A model generated the notes under the pieces. The model searched no databases. It saw nothing but the letters and a program-made list of their open reading frames with translations, and was not told the origin of the DNA. Shown here piece by piece: positions 1 through 8,413 of a stretch of 64,000 nucleotides of DNA (position 1 is its first letter; each line of letters starts with the position of its first letter). Source of the DNA: Burkholderia sp. Bp9143 (GTDB lineage Bacteria; Pseudomonadota; Gammaproteobacteria; Burkholderiales; Burkholderiaceae); NCBI RefSeq assembly GCF_003853645.1, contig NZ_QTPO01000018.1, positions 1-64,000 of the forward strand. Direction: 5' to 3'. The translations under genes and the position numbers were made by a program.

Positions 1-10
1 TGATACCCAA

Positions 11-58
11 CGACAACTACCCCGTTGACCGGCCAAAATAGTTGTCGCTGACCGGCCG
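11..58. repeat. Short inverted and direct repeats at window edge, possible IS end
   Basis: The 9-mer cgacaacta (11-19) is followed by its exact reverse complement tagttgtcg (39-47). A 9-bp direct repeat tgaccggcc occurs at 26-34 and 50-58. Clustered short repeats of this kind, next to a gene that lacks its 5' part, resemble the terminal region of an insertion sequence (IS21-type ends carry such internal repeats). No transposase is visible because the window starts here, so this is an inference. Confidence 0.3.
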
Positions 59-68
59 TGCTGCTTGA

Positions 69-380
69 CGCTCTCTACGCTATTGGAGCGAAGGAAACGT
101 CGGTGCTGTTGCCATGGGCGTGCGACATGGGCTGGTCTGTGTCGGTTGCTGCTGGGCGCTAATGGCGGTGATGTTCGCCGTTGGTGCCATGAGCCTCACG
201 TGGATGGCGCTACTGACTGTGTTTATGTTCGCCGAAAAGGTTCTGCCGCAGGGCAAAAAGCTAACGCTCCCGATCGCGTGCTTTCTTTGGGCCATGGGAA
301 TCTGGATCGCCGTTTCTCCCGGCACGGCGCCGCTTCTCAAGGATCCAATGATATTCGCCGGCCTCTGTCGCGCCCTCTGA
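69..380 (+). pseudogene. 3' remnant of a DUF2182 membrane protein gene
   Basis: The frame encodes a fragment with the hallmark GVRHGLVCVGCCWALM segment of DUF2182 (predicted metal-binding integral membrane proteins), two or three hydrophobic helices and a normal-looking C-terminus. The family is usually well over 200 residues, but here the reading frame runs upstream only to a TGA at 66-68, so the N-terminal part is missing. A start at the ATG at 114 would give only 88 residues. The break lies beside the repeats at 11-58, which suggests truncation by insertion or deletion. The function of DUF2182 is unknown; in some genomes it sits beside DUF1326 genes. Confidence 0.6.
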
Positions 381-426
381 CCACGTGGCCGGAGTCGAGT
401 TACTACATATGGCATTACGTCCCGTC

Positions 427-1389
427 ATGGAAATCGGCATTGTTCTTTATCCGGGTGTGCAGCTTGCGGCTGTCCATGGTTTGACCGATCTTTTCGATGT
501 CGCAGACCGTTTCGCCAAGCAGCACCATCGCGAGGAAAAGGCCTTTCTGAGAGTTAGCCAATGGCAAATCGAGGAGCCGGGTGCCACGCCAGTTCGGAGT
601 CCCTCTAATGAGAACGGCGCCAACGTGCCACCTGATGTGCTTATCTTGCCTCCCTCCTTGGGCGGCCCGGTATCGCAAGAGGACGCAGCGCTGTTCGTCG
701 ACTGGCTGGTGAATCGCCATCGCGTGGGGACAACACTTGCTTCGGTCTGTGGGGGAGCTTTCGTTCTGGGGGAAACGGGTCTTTTGGCGGGACGATCGGT
801 CACCACGCACTGGGCCCATGCCGACATTTTCCGGCAGCGGTTTCCGAAGGTGCGTCTCGACGTCGACAGACTCATCATCGATGACGGCGATTTCATCAGC
901 GCGGGCGGCATGATGGCGTGGGTCGATCTCGGGTTGAAGTTGGTCGATCGCTTTCTTGGGCCAACCATCATGTCCGAGACCGCGCGCTTTCTGCTGGTCG
1001 ATCCCCCGGGGCGCGAGCAACGCTACTACAGCGCCTTCTCTCCCAACCTGAATCATGGAGACGCTGCGGTACTCAAGGTGCAACATTGGTTGCAGGCCAC
1101 GGGGGCGAGAGATGTGACTCTCGCGGCGCTCGCTTCGCATGCCGCTTTGGAGGAGCGAACGTTCCTGCGTCGATTCCGGAAGGCGACAGGCTTGACTGCA
1201 GTCGACTACTGTCAAAGATTGCGAGTAGCAAAAGCGCGCGAGTTGCTGCAATTCAGTACGACCCCCATCGAGACGATTGCCTGGGACGTCGGTTACGGTG
1301 ACGCAGGCGCGTTCCGACGAGTATTTGTCCGGGTCACGGGGCTCACGCCCGGTGAATATCGCCGACGGTTCAAGGTCGGCCACTCGTAG
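427..1389 (+). CDS. GlxA-type AraC family transcriptional regulator
   Basis: A 320-residue regulator with an N-terminal DJ-1/PfpI-like class I amidotransferase fold (about residues 1-180) and a C-terminal AraC/XylS double helix-turn-helix (about 220-315). The nucleophile-elbow cysteine is present (SVCGGAF, Cys108), although in this regulator group the domain usually senses a ligand rather than acting as an enzyme. ATG 427 is preferred over the GTG at 385 because the DJ-1 fold begins at once with MEIGIVLYPGVQ. Relatives control catabolism of carnitine, arginine or other nitrogen compounds. The target here is unknown. The following GST gene lies 124 bp downstream on the same strand and could be a target. 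Confidence 0.85.
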   Translation: MEIGIVLYPGVQLAAVHGLTDLFDVADRFAKQHHREEKAFLRVSQWQIEEPGATPVRSPSNENGANVPPDVLILPPSLGGPVSQEDAALFVDWLVNRHRVGTTLASVCGGAFVLGETGLLAGRSVTTHWAHADIFRQRFPKVRLDVDRLIIDDGDFISAGGMMAWVDLGLKLVDRFLGPTIMSETARFLLVDPPGREQRYYSAFSPNLNHGDAAVLKVQHWLQATGARDVTLAALASHAALEERTFLRRFRKATGLTAVDYCQRLRVAKARELLQFSTTPIETIAWDVGYGDAGAFRRVFVRVTGLTPGEYRRRFKVGHS

Positions 1390-1513
1390 GACGCGGATAT
1401 GCTGATGCGGCGCCCTTCCTGTTTTTGACGGCCGGCCACGGTTGACACCTGAAGGTGCGCTTGCCTCAACCGATTGAGGGGCTGGAACGATGGGCCTCCT
1501 AGGAGATTCGGCC

Positions 1514-2125
1514 ATGGCAACTGTACGTCTTTACGGAGCGGCTACAGGCAACTGTCGAAGGGCGGCTATTGCCCTGGAAGAGGCTGGCATTTCGTATTCT
1601 GTCATCCGGGTGGATCCGAGAGCCGGAGAGCACAAGACTGCAGCGTTTCGAACGCTTAACCCACGTGGCCTCGTCCCGGTCATGGTCGAAGCACGGAATG
1701 CGCAGCCGGATCTCGTCCTCACCCAGTCGAATGCGATCATGCTGCATGCAACGAGCCGAAGTCGGGAACGACTAATGCCCGACGCGGGGCCGGCAGCAAG
1801 CCTGTTTTTCGATCGGTTGTTCTATTCCATTACTAAAGTTATCGCGCCCAGCGGCAGTGCTTTCTCGCTAACACAAGACGGCCACAAACACAGCGCCGGA
1901 TTACTCGCCCGCTGCTCCATCGAGGCGCTCGCTCAGGCCGAAGAACTCCTCAGCGACGCCCCATACATGACAGGTGACAGTTTCACGCTCGCCGACATCG
2001 CGGCCTACACGAGTGTCTTTGCCGCGAGGCATGACCTCGACTGGACGAGGCTGCCTCTGCTCGCCGCCTGGTACGCGAGGATCAATACGCGGCCCGCTGT
2101 CATCCGTGGCATGGGGGCTTTCTAG
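1514..2125 (+). CDS. Glutathione S-transferase family protein
   Basis: A 203-residue soluble protein with the canonical GST layout. The N-terminal thioredoxin-like domain includes RLYGAATGNCRR and the conserved cis-proline segment GLVPVM. A TQSNAI motif stands where glutathione-binding E/Q-S normally sits. The C-terminal helical domain carries the FTLADIAAY N-capping box. ATG 1514 is chosen because the thioredoxin strand starts right after it; an in-frame ATG at 1490 would add eight unneeded residues. It probably conjugates or isomerises an electrophilic substrate in the cytoplasm. The substrate cannot be read from the sequence. Confidence 0.85.
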   Translation: MATVRLYGAATGNCRRAAIALEEAGISYSVIRVDPRAGEHKTAAFRTLNPRGLVPVMVEARNAQPDLVLTQSNAIMLHATSRSRERLMPDAGPAASLFFDRLFYSITKVIAPSGSAFSLTQDGHKHSAGLLARCSIEALAQAEELLSDAPYMTGDSFTLADIAAYTSVFAARHDLDWTRLPLLAAWYARINTRPAVIRGMGAF

Positions 2126-2203
2126 TGCGCCCCTCATCTACGCTCCAGGAGGCGCCGCATGGCTGCCCCGCATTGCGCACGAAATATCAAGGGAAACAGA
2201 ACT

Positions 2204-2252
2204 TGCACATACGTGCATATGCACCAATAGTGACTAACACGAGCATATGTGC
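2204..2252. promoter_or_regulatory. Cluster of GCACATA/GCATAT palindromes (candidate operator)
   Basis: The perfect palindrome TGCAC-ATAC-GTGCA spans 2204-2217 and overlaps TGCATATGCA (2214-2223). A further GCATATGTGC lies at 2243-2252. The cluster is directly upstream of the truncated NmrA-like start at 2277. It looks like the operator of a MarR- or HxlR-type regulator that once controlled the NmrA-like gene. No such regulator is in the window. Confidence 0.35.
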
Positions 2253-2276
2253 TTAATGTTCGAAAGGATCAAGACC

Positions 2277-2462
2277 ATGAATGAGTCGACCATTCTCGTA
2301 AGCGGCGCAACCGGCCGTTGCGGCCGAATGAATGGCCGCGCCGAAAGGAGGGCGCATCGCCGATCCCTCCATTCGCTGCATCGTCTACCGAACGCACTCG
2401 CTTTGAACCGTCGCCCAGACGGCAATGCGTTTACCCCTGCCCCGCGGCGCGATGCTAGATGA
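2277..2462 (+). pseudogene. 5' remnant of an NmrA-like NAD(P)-binding protein gene
   Basis: ATG 2277 has an AAAGGA ribosome binding site and opens with MNESTILVSGATGRCG, the first strand and glycine-rich NAD(P)-binding loop of NmrA/YtfG-type atypical short-chain dehydrogenases. After about 16 residues the similarity ends: the frame continues as an arginine-rich, low-quality sequence to 2462. A complete family member has about 280 residues. The gene therefore appears cut at about 2325, immediately left of the IclR gene, which marks a likely recombination junction of the downstream catabolic island. Confidence 0.5.
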
Positions 2463-3258
2463 TGACCCATCCGCGATCCTGGAAGTCGCGGACGGTTGCT
2501 TCCACCCGGTTAGCCGCATCACGCAGGTCGGGTAGAACGTTGGCCGACAGATCCTCGGGCGTGCGCCTCGACCTGTGAGAGGCAAAGCTCATTGCGGCAA
2601 TGACCCTGCCTGTCCGTTCCCGCAGCGGGACCGCAAGCGACAGCGTCCCGGGTTCCATTTCATCGATCGCCAGTGCGTAGTCCACCGTCCTGACCTGTTG
2701 CAGGGCAATCTTCAACGTTGCAACGTCCGTGATCGACGCCGGGCCTTGCGCCTTCAGCGTCACGCCGTCCAGCCGTCGATCCAGTTCCGCTTCCGGCAGG
2801 TTGGCGAGGAGAACCTTGCCGCTCGCCGAGCAATGGGCGGGAAGCCGGTCGCCAATGCCGAGCCGTGACGTAAAGATGCGACGTGTCGCGTCGCGGCACA
2901 CGAACAGGATGTCGAGCCCCTCCAGCACGGAGATCGAGCACGCGTCATCGAGCCGGTCGGCGAATTGAAGAACCTCCGACGCAACCGTGCTCCAGAGGCT
3001 GCCTTTCGCCAGCATGCCGCGACCCAGGGACAACACCTTGGGCGACGAATTGTATTCGCCTCGGTCTTCGGCAACGTAGCCCAAATGCGTGAGCGTCAGC
3101 AGGATGCGGCGTGCCGCCGCGCGGCTCACGCCCATTGCAGTCGCGACTTCGCTGCATCCCAACGGGGCAGTCGCATCCGCCAGCACCTCGAGGCATGCAA
3201 GGCCTCTCGCGAGGGTTTGGGCGAAGTCCTGCTTCTGTAATTCCTTGGTCGAGTCCAT
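2455..3258 (-). CDS. IclR family transcriptional regulator of the inositol-type operon
   Basis: A 267-residue IclR protein. The N-terminal winged HTH (about residues 12-75) contains GCSEVATAMGVSRAAARRILLTL, and the C-terminal effector domain (about 85-260) includes the typical SASGKVLLANL segment. The sequence resembles the PcaR/PobR branch. It is divergent from the large catabolic operon starting at 3552. The 293-bp gap holds two near-identical 17-bp palindromes, one next to its own start and one just upstream of the operon promoter. This suggests autoregulation plus activation of the operon by a pathway metabolite. The ligand is unknown. Confidence 0.88.
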   Translation of the reverse strand: MDSTKELQKQDFAQTLARGLACLEVLADATAPLGCSEVATAMGVSRAAARRILLTLTHLGYVAEDRGEYNSSPKVLSLGRGMLAKGSLWSTVASEVLQFADRLDDACSISVLEGLDILFVCRDATRRIFTSRLGIGDRLPAHCSASGKVLLANLPEAELDRRLDGVTLKAQGPASITDVATLKIALQQVRTVDYALAIDEMEPGTLSLAVPLRERTGRVIAAMSFASHRSRRTPEDLSANVLPDLRDAANRVEATVRDFQDRGWVII

Positions 3259-3296
3259 AGCCGCCGATACCGAATGTCGTGCCCGATTGTCTCATG

Positions 3297-3313
3297 CGTG
3301 CGATAAACGCGCA
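3297..3313. promoter_or_regulatory. Candidate IclR operator, regulator-proximal copy
   Basis: The sequence cgtgcgataaacgcgca matches the second copy at 3444-3460 at 15 of 17 positions, with a common 13-bp core gtgcgataaacgc. It lies 38 bp upstream of the IclR start codon, a place that suits autorepression. Confidence 0.55.
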
Positions 3314-3443
3314 ATCGTGCGAAATATTAGGTGTTTTCCCGGAAACATTGAACCGAACGGCCCCGGATCAGGTTTGAAAAAATCCATACGGCTCCTTATA
3401 GGACGGGCATCTCGTGGGAATTTCACGTGTGTCGAGCGATTCA

Positions 3444-3460
3444 TGTGCGATAAACGCACA
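3444..3460. promoter_or_regulatory. Candidate IclR operator, operon-proximal copy
   Basis: This is a palindrome, tgtgcg-ataaa-cgcaca, with perfect 6-bp arms. As I recall it, the operator of the IclR-family protein PcaR is GTTCGATAATCGCAC; GTGCGATAAACGCAC here differs at two of 15 positions. It ends 13 bp before the -35 hexamer of the operon promoter, a typical activator position. Confidence 0.6.
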
Positions 3461-3473
3461 AGCGCGCGATATG

Positions 3474-3502
3474 TTGACACTGATCGGGGCCACTCCTACA
3501 CT
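3474..3502 (+). promoter_or_regulatory. Sigma-70 promoter of the inositol-type catabolic operon
   Basis: TTGACA (3474-3479) and TACACT (3497-3502) are separated by exactly 17 bp, a near-consensus sigma-70 promoter. The IclR palindrome lies immediately upstream. The first gene starts 49 bp downstream of the -10 element, after an aggagacgaacg ribosome-binding region. Confidence 0.65.
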
Positions 3503-3551
3503 GAACTCATCAACCGCATGTAGACGATGAACTTTTCAGGAGACGAACGAA

Positions 3552-4883
3552 ATGGCACGTTGGCTCAAGCAGGGCATGGACGAAGCAGCGCGACGCGAGA
3601 TCGACAGCAAGGTCAGGCAGACGGTCGAGGACGCGATTCGCGACGTCGAGGTCCGCGGAGACGAGGCGGTGCGGGAAATGTCGATCAGGTTCGACGGCCT
3701 CGATCGCGAGAGTTACCGGTTGACCGACCAGGAAATTCAGGCATGCCTGAGCGAGTTGTCGGAAGGCGAACTCGAGGACATCCGGTTTGCGCAGGCGCAA
3801 GTGCGCAACTTCGCGGAAATCCAGCGTGCGTCGATGCTCGATGTCGAGCAAGAGACACTTCCCGGCGTATTTCTCGGCCACAAGAACATTCCGATGAATT
3901 CGGTCGGTTGTTATGTGCCGGGCGGGAAATACCCGCTTCTCGCGTCGGCGCATATGTCGGTGCTCACGGCGAAGGTGGCTGGCGTGAAGCGTGTCGTGAC
4001 GTGTGCGCCGCCGTTCAAGGGCAAGCCGGCGGCGGCGATCGTCGCCGCGCAGCATCTGGCGGGTGCTGACGAAATCTACGTGCTGGGCGGCATTCAGGCG
4101 ATCGCGGCGATGGCCGTCGGTACGAAGACGATTCAGCCGGTCGACATGCTGGTCGGGCCGGGGAATGCCTTCGTCGCCGAGGCGAAGCGCCAACTGTTCG
4201 GGCGAGTCGGCATCGACCTGTTTGCGGGGCCGACGGAAACGCTGGTCATCGCCGACGACACGGTCGACGGCGAAATTTGCGCGATCGACCTTCTGGGTCA
4301 GGCGGAGCATGGCGCGAATTCGCCTGCGATCCTTCTCACGGTTTCGGAACAGCTGGCACGCGACACCCAGCGGGAGATCGAGCGCCTGCTCGACCTGATG
4401 CCCACGGGGCAGACCGCGCGTGCGGCGTGGAACGACTATGGCCAGATCATCGTTGCGGACGACTATGAAGACGCGCTGCGCGTGGCCGATGGCATCGCAT
4501 CGGAGCATGTGCAGGTCATGACCGACCGTGACGACTGGTTCCTTGAAAACATGACGAACTACGGCGCGCTGTTTCTCGGGCCCCGGACCAACGTTGCGTA
4601 TGGCGACAAGGTGATCGGCACCAATCACACGCTCCCCACGCTCAAGTCGGCGCGTTATACCGGCGGGTTGTGGGTCGGCAAGTTCCTCAAGACCTGCACT
4701 TATCAGTATGTGAAGACCGACGCGGCGACGACCCTGGTCGGCGAGTATTGCTCGCGTCTGTGTGCGCTCGAAGGGTTCGCCGGGCACGGCGAGCAGGCGA
4801 ATATCCGCCTGCGCCGGTTCGGCGGTCTGGACGTCAAACCCTATACCGCCGCTCCCCGCACCGCGGCGAACGCAATCGGCTGA
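3552..4883 (+). CDS. HisD-fold NAD-dependent dehydrogenase (catabolic paralogue)
   Basis: A 443-residue member of the histidinol dehydrogenase family, which oxidises an alcohol to a carboxylate in two NAD-dependent steps. The zinc ligands can be placed: Gln250 and His253 (GQAEHG), Asp352 (GDKV) and His412 (GFAGHG). The catalytic Glu-His pair is at 318-319 (SEHV). It is not in a histidine operon; it leads a catabolic operon, like HpsN, the 2,3-dihydroxypropane-1-sulfonate dehydrogenase, to which this branch is related. A hydroxymethyl or secondary alcohol group of a cyclitol-derived acid is the likeliest substrate. The SDR gene follows after 10 bp. Confidence 0.85.
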   Translation: MARWLKQGMDEAARREIDSKVRQTVEDAIRDVEVRGDEAVREMSIRFDGLDRESYRLTDQEIQACLSELSEGELEDIRFAQAQVRNFAEIQRASMLDVEQETLPGVFLGHKNIPMNSVGCYVPGGKYPLLASAHMSVLTAKVAGVKRVVTCAPPFKGKPAAAIVAAQHLAGADEIYVLGGIQAIAAMAVGTKTIQPVDMLVGPGNAFVAEAKRQLFGRVGIDLFAGPTETLVIADDTVDGEICAIDLLGQAEHGANSPAILLTVSEQLARDTQREIERLLDLMPTGQTARAAWNDYGQIIVADDYEDALRVADGIASEHVQVMTDRDDWFLENMTNYGALFLGPRTNVAYGDKVIGTNHTLPTLKSARYTGGLWVGKFLKTCTYQYVKTDAATTLVGEYCSRLCALEGFAGHGEQANIRLRRFGGLDVKPYTAAPRTAANAIG

Positions 4884-4893
4884 GCGGACGATC

Positions 4894-5661
4894 ATGATGC
4901 TCCCAGTCACTCCTTCCATGCGTCTGGATGGCCGTCGTGCGCTGGTCACGGGCGCGGGCCGCGGCCTCGGCCTTGCCGCTGCGTGTGCGTTGGCCGCGGC
5001 GGGTGCCGAAGTGGTTCTGGCGGCCCGCTCACCGGAGGAGGTGAACGAGGCGGCGACGGCGATTCGCGAGGCTGGAGGCGAGGCGAGCGGCGTCGCGCTG
5101 GATGTTGTTGACCTGGATGCGACTTCGGCCTGGCTCGAGCGCTCGGCCGCCTTCGACATCCTCGTCAACAACGCCGGAACGAACCGGCCGGCCGCCTTCC
5201 TCGATACCGAAGCGAGCGACTACGACTTCGTGTTCGACGTCAATGTGCGCGCCGCATTCTTCGTTGCGCAGGCGGTGGCCCGAAAGCTGGTGCGCGAAGG
5301 GCGACCGGGCTCGATCATCAATGTGTCGTCCCAGATGGGGCACGTCGGTGCGGCGCGCAGAACCGTCTATTGCGCGACCAAGCACGCGGTGGAAGGCATG
5401 ACCAAGGCAATCGCGGCCGAACTGGGCGAGCACGGGATACGCGTGAATACGATCTGCCCGACGTTTATCGAAACACCGATGACGAAGCCGTTTTTCGCCG
5501 ACAGTGCATTTCGCGACTTCGTGCTCGGCAAGCTGAAGCTCGGCCGCCTCGGCGTACCCGAAGACATCATGGGCGCGGTCGTGTTTCTCGCCTCCGATGC
5601 GTCGGCGCTGATGACCGGATCCGCGTTGATGCTCGACAGCGGCTGGACGACCACGAGCTGA
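4894..5661 (+). CDS. Short-chain dehydrogenase/reductase (SDR)
   Basis: A 255-residue classical SDR with the NAD(P)-binding TGAGRGLG loop (residues 19-26), the NNAG motif, catalytic Ser146 (NVSSQ) and the Tyr159-x3-Lys163 pair (YCATK). The tail is the usual GSALMLDSGWT. ATG 4894 lies 10 bp after the HisD-like gene and fits translational coupling. Similar SDRs are annotated as gluconate 5-dehydrogenase or polyol dehydrogenases. In this operon it probably oxidises or reduces a polyhydroxy intermediate of cyclitol breakdown. The exact substrate cannot be deduced. Confidence 0.88.
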   Translation: MMLPVTPSMRLDGRRALVTGAGRGLGLAAACALAAAGAEVVLAARSPEEVNEAATAIREAGGEASGVALDVVDLDATSAWLERSAAFDILVNNAGTNRPAAFLDTEASDYDFVFDVNVRAAFFVAQAVARKLVREGRPGSIINVSSQMGHVGAARRTVYCATKHAVEGMTKAIAAELGEHGIRVNTICPTFIETPMTKPFFADSAFRDFVLGKLKLGRLGVPEDIMGAVVFLASDASALMTGSALMLDSGWTTTS

Positions 5662-5703
5662 CCCGCGCGCGCCCCCCAACAAAATCATTTGGAGACAATC
5701 AGG

Positions 5704-7551
5704 ATGGAAACGGTTCGTTTGACCCTTGCACAAGCCATCGTCCGGTTTTTGATCGCGCAGAAGATCGATACGGACGGGGAAGTGCTGCCGCTGTTCTCGG
5801 GCGTGCACGCCATCTTCGGGCACGGCAACGTCACGTGCCTCGGCTCGGCACTGGAAGAGGTCCAGGACACGCTGCCGACTTATCGCGGTCAGAACGAGCA
5901 ATCCATGGCGCTCGCGGCCGTGGCCTACGCTCGAGCCCGGCGGCGCAAGCAGATCCATGTCTGCTCGGCGTCGGTGGGCCCGGGGTCGTCGAACATGGTC
6001 ACCGCCGCGGGCGTTGCATTGTCCGATCGCCTGCCCGTATTGCTCCTGTGCGGGGACAACTTCGCGTCGCGTTTTCCCGACCCGGTGCTGCAGCAGGTCG
6101 AGCATTTCCACGACCTGACGATCACCACGAACGATGCGTTCAAGGCGGTGTCGGCATTCTTCGACCGGATCACGCGCCCGGAGCAGATCCTCAGCTCGCT
6201 GCCGCAGGCCGTATCGCTGCTGCTCGATGCGGCCGATTGCGGGCCCGCCACGATTTCGCTTGCCCAAGACGTGCAGGGCGAGGCGTTCGACTACCCGGTC
6301 GAGTTCTTCAAGGAGCGCGTGCATCGCATCGAGCGCTATCAGGCGCCCGACATTCAGCTCGACGAAGCAGCCGAGATAATTCGTAATGCGAAGCGGCCGC
6401 TGATCGTTGCCGGCGGCGGCGTTCATTACTCGGGCGCCTGCGAGGAACTCGCCCGGTTCTCCGACGCGTTCGGCATTCCAGTCGTGGAGACCGTGATGGG
6501 CCGCTCGGCGCTTCTGCACGAGCATCGTCTCAACCTGGCTTCGATTGGCGTGATGGGGGGCCATGCAGGCAATCGGATCGCGGCGGAGGCCGACGTCGTC
6601 ATCAACATCGGCACCCGTCTGGCCGACATGACCACGGGGTCGTGGAGCGTCTTCCGGAATGGCGACGTCCGGTTCGTCTCGCTCAACACCAACCGCTGCG
6701 ACGCCAACAAGCATATGGCGCATCCGGTCGTCGGCGACGCGAAGCTCTCGCTGAACGGATTGAGCCGGCGGCTCGAGGGGTGGACCGCGCCGGCGGCGTG
6801 GGGCGCGCGTGCCGTCGAGGAAAAGGCTTTGTGGGACGCCATCGTCGAGCGGGATACGGCGTTTCGAGTGCAGCCGGTGCCGAACTACGCGCAGGTCATC
6901 GGCGCCGTTCAACGCAATGCCCGGCCGACCGACGTCATCGTTTCGGCAGCCGGCGGTTTGCCCGGGGAACTGTATTGCACGTGGAAGTCGGTCGGCGTGG
7001 GGACGTTCGAGTCCGAGTACGGCTTTTCCTGCATGGGGTACGAAATCGCCGGCGCGTATGGGCAGAAGATCGCCAATCCGGACCGCGAGATATTCGCCAT
7101 GCTCGGTGACGGCTCGTACCTGATCATGAATTCCGACATTTATTCGTCGGTCCTGACCGGGAACAAGTTCATCTGCATCGTGTGCGACAACGGCGGGTTC
7201 GCCGTCATCAACCGCTTGCAGACGAGCAAGGGCGGCGCCGAGTTCAACAATCTCTTTGCGTCGTCGAAGCGTTCCGGCGATGTGCCGCGTATCGACTTCG
7301 CGATGCATGCCCGCTCGATGGGGGCGCTCTCGGAGAATGTCACGACGATCGCCGAGTTCGAAGCGGCGCTCGTGCGCGCGCGAGAAGCGGATCGAACCTA
7401 TGTCATCGCGATTCGCACGCATCCGTACGAATGGGCCGAAGGCGGCTCCTGGTGGGATGTGGGCATGCCGGAGGTGACGCGTCGGGCATCGATCGAAGAA
7501 GCCCGCAACGCGCAGGAATCGCAGCGTGCCCATCAGCGCAAAGGTATCTAG
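5704..7551 (+). CDS. iolD: IolD-like 3D-(3,5/4)-trihydroxycyclohexane-1,2-dione hydrolase
   Basis: A 615-residue thiamine-diphosphate enzyme of the acetolactate-synthase fold. It matches the IolD subgroup through its opening (MxTVRLTLAQAIVRFL), IFGHGNV, the TPP-activating glutamate Glu65 in YRGQNEQSM, DPVLQQVEH, and the ThDP-binding GDGS segment starting at residue 468 and followed by CDN. IolD opens the ring of trihydroxycyclohexane-1,2-dione to 5-deoxy-D-glucuronate during myo-inositol degradation. ATG 5704 has an AGG just before it; an upstream in-frame codon at 5689 is less likely. This gene is the clearest clue that the operon handles inositol-like rings. No iolB, iolC or iolA is in the window. 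Confidence 0.82.
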   Translation: METVRLTLAQAIVRFLIAQKIDTDGEVLPLFSGVHAIFGHGNVTCLGSALEEVQDTLPTYRGQNEQSMALAAVAYARARRRKQIHVCSASVGPGSSNMVTAAGVALSDRLPVLLLCGDNFASRFPDPVLQQVEHFHDLTITTNDAFKAVSAFFDRITRPEQILSSLPQAVSLLLDAADCGPATISLAQDVQGEAFDYPVEFFKERVHRIERYQAPDIQLDEAAEIIRNAKRPLIVAGGGVHYSGACEELARFSDAFGIPVVETVMGRSALLHEHRLNLASIGVMGGHAGNRIAAEADVVINIGTRLADMTTGSWSVFRNGDVRFVSLNTNRCDANKHMAHPVVGDAKLSLNGLSRRLEGWTAPAAWGARAVEEKALWDAIVERDTAFRVQPVPNYAQVIGAVQRNARPTDVIVSAAGGLPGELYCTWKSVGVGTFESEYGFSCMGYEIAGAYGQKIANPDREIFAMLGDGSYLIMNSDIYSSVLTGNKFICIVCDNGGFAVINRLQTSKGGAEFNNLFASSKRSGDVPRIDFAMHARSMGALSENVTTIAEFEAALVRAREADRTYVIAIRTHPYEWAEGGSWWDVGMPEVTRRASIEEARNAQESQRAHQRKGI

Positions 7552-7559
7552 GAGGCGCC

Positions 7560-8387
7560 ATGACTGCGGCTAAGCGCGTTCTGGTGACCGGATCGACTGG
7601 AAACCTCGGAGCGAAGGCGATGGCAGCGTTGAACACGCTCGACAACCTCGAAGTCACGGGTATCGGGCGGAATTCGACGGGCGACCCGAACGTCATCACG
7701 GCCGATCTCGAGTGCTTCGACCGCTCGTGGGCGCAACACTTCGACGGGGTGGATGCCGTGCTGCATCTGGCGGCCGATCCGAAGCCGGTCGGCTCGTGGG
7801 ATTCGATCACGCGGCTGAACATCGAACTGGCGCTGAACGTTTTTCGTGCGGCCGAGGAGGCGCACGTCAGGCGGTTCGTCTTCGCCAGTTCGAACTGGGT
7901 GCTGGGTGGGTATCGCTTCGGCGACGAGCGGCTGACCAGCGGACTCAGCCCGCGGCCTGTCAATCCGTATGGCGCGTCCAAGCTTTTCGTCGAGCGCTAC
8001 GGTCTGGCTGCCGCCGAGCGCACCGGCATGTCGGTCATCTCGCTGCGCATCGGCTACTGCCAGCCCGGTGCGAACGTGCCCGGCCCGCATATGGCGTTCG
8101 GGCGTTGGGGCCAGGAAATGTGGCTGGGTAACGAAGATTGGGCGCAAGCGGTCATCCGGTCCGTATCGAGTCCGTACGAAGGCGCCGCGGTTCTCAATAT
8201 CGTGTCCCGCAATCACGGCAGCCGGTGGGATCTGGACGAGGCGAAGGACACGATCGGCTACCTGCCGGTCCAGTCCCACCGGCCGATATTGACTGCAGGA
8301 AACCTGATGAAAGACCGGGGCGCCGCGCTACGCGAACGGTTCGTTCCGACGGGCGCGTCGGTGCCGCTTTTCGGCGCGCGCTGGTGA
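7560..8387 (+). CDS. NAD-dependent epimerase/dehydratase family, uronate-dehydrogenase-like
   Basis: A 275-residue extended-SDR protein with a TGSTGNLG nucleotide loop (residues 10-17), HLAA, and the catalytic Ser111 with Tyr137-x3-Lys141 (YGASK). The short length and the Asn-Trp after the serine (SSNWVLG) match uronate dehydrogenases (Udh), which oxidise the aldehyde carbon of hexuronates to aldarolactones. The start overlaps a ribosome binding site ggagg (7551-7555) that sits in the stop codon region of iolD. I infer that it oxidises the 5-deoxyglucuronate made by IolD to a lactone for the SMP-30 protein later in the operon. Other epimerase-fold reactions remain possible. Confidence 0.75.
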   Translation: MTAAKRVLVTGSTGNLGAKAMAALNTLDNLEVTGIGRNSTGDPNVITADLECFDRSWAQHFDGVDAVLHLAADPKPVGSWDSITRLNIELALNVFRAAEEAHVRRFVFASSNWVLGGYRFGDERLTSGLSPRPVNPYGASKLFVERYGLAAAERTGMSVISLRIGYCQPGANVPGPHMAFGRWGQEMWLGNEDWAQAVIRSVSSPYEGAAVLNIVSRNHGSRWDLDEAKDTIGYLPVQSHRPILTAGNLMKDRGAALRERFVPTGASVPLFGARW

Positions 8388-8413
8388 GACCGCTGGTGAC
8401 ACATGAGACAGAC

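Noticed and set aside
3552..4883. Housekeeping histidinol dehydrogenase (hisD)
   Set aside because: Catalytic residues fit the fold, but no other his genes are nearby. It heads a catabolic operon with an IclR regulator, and the sequence is of the HpsN-like catabolic branch.
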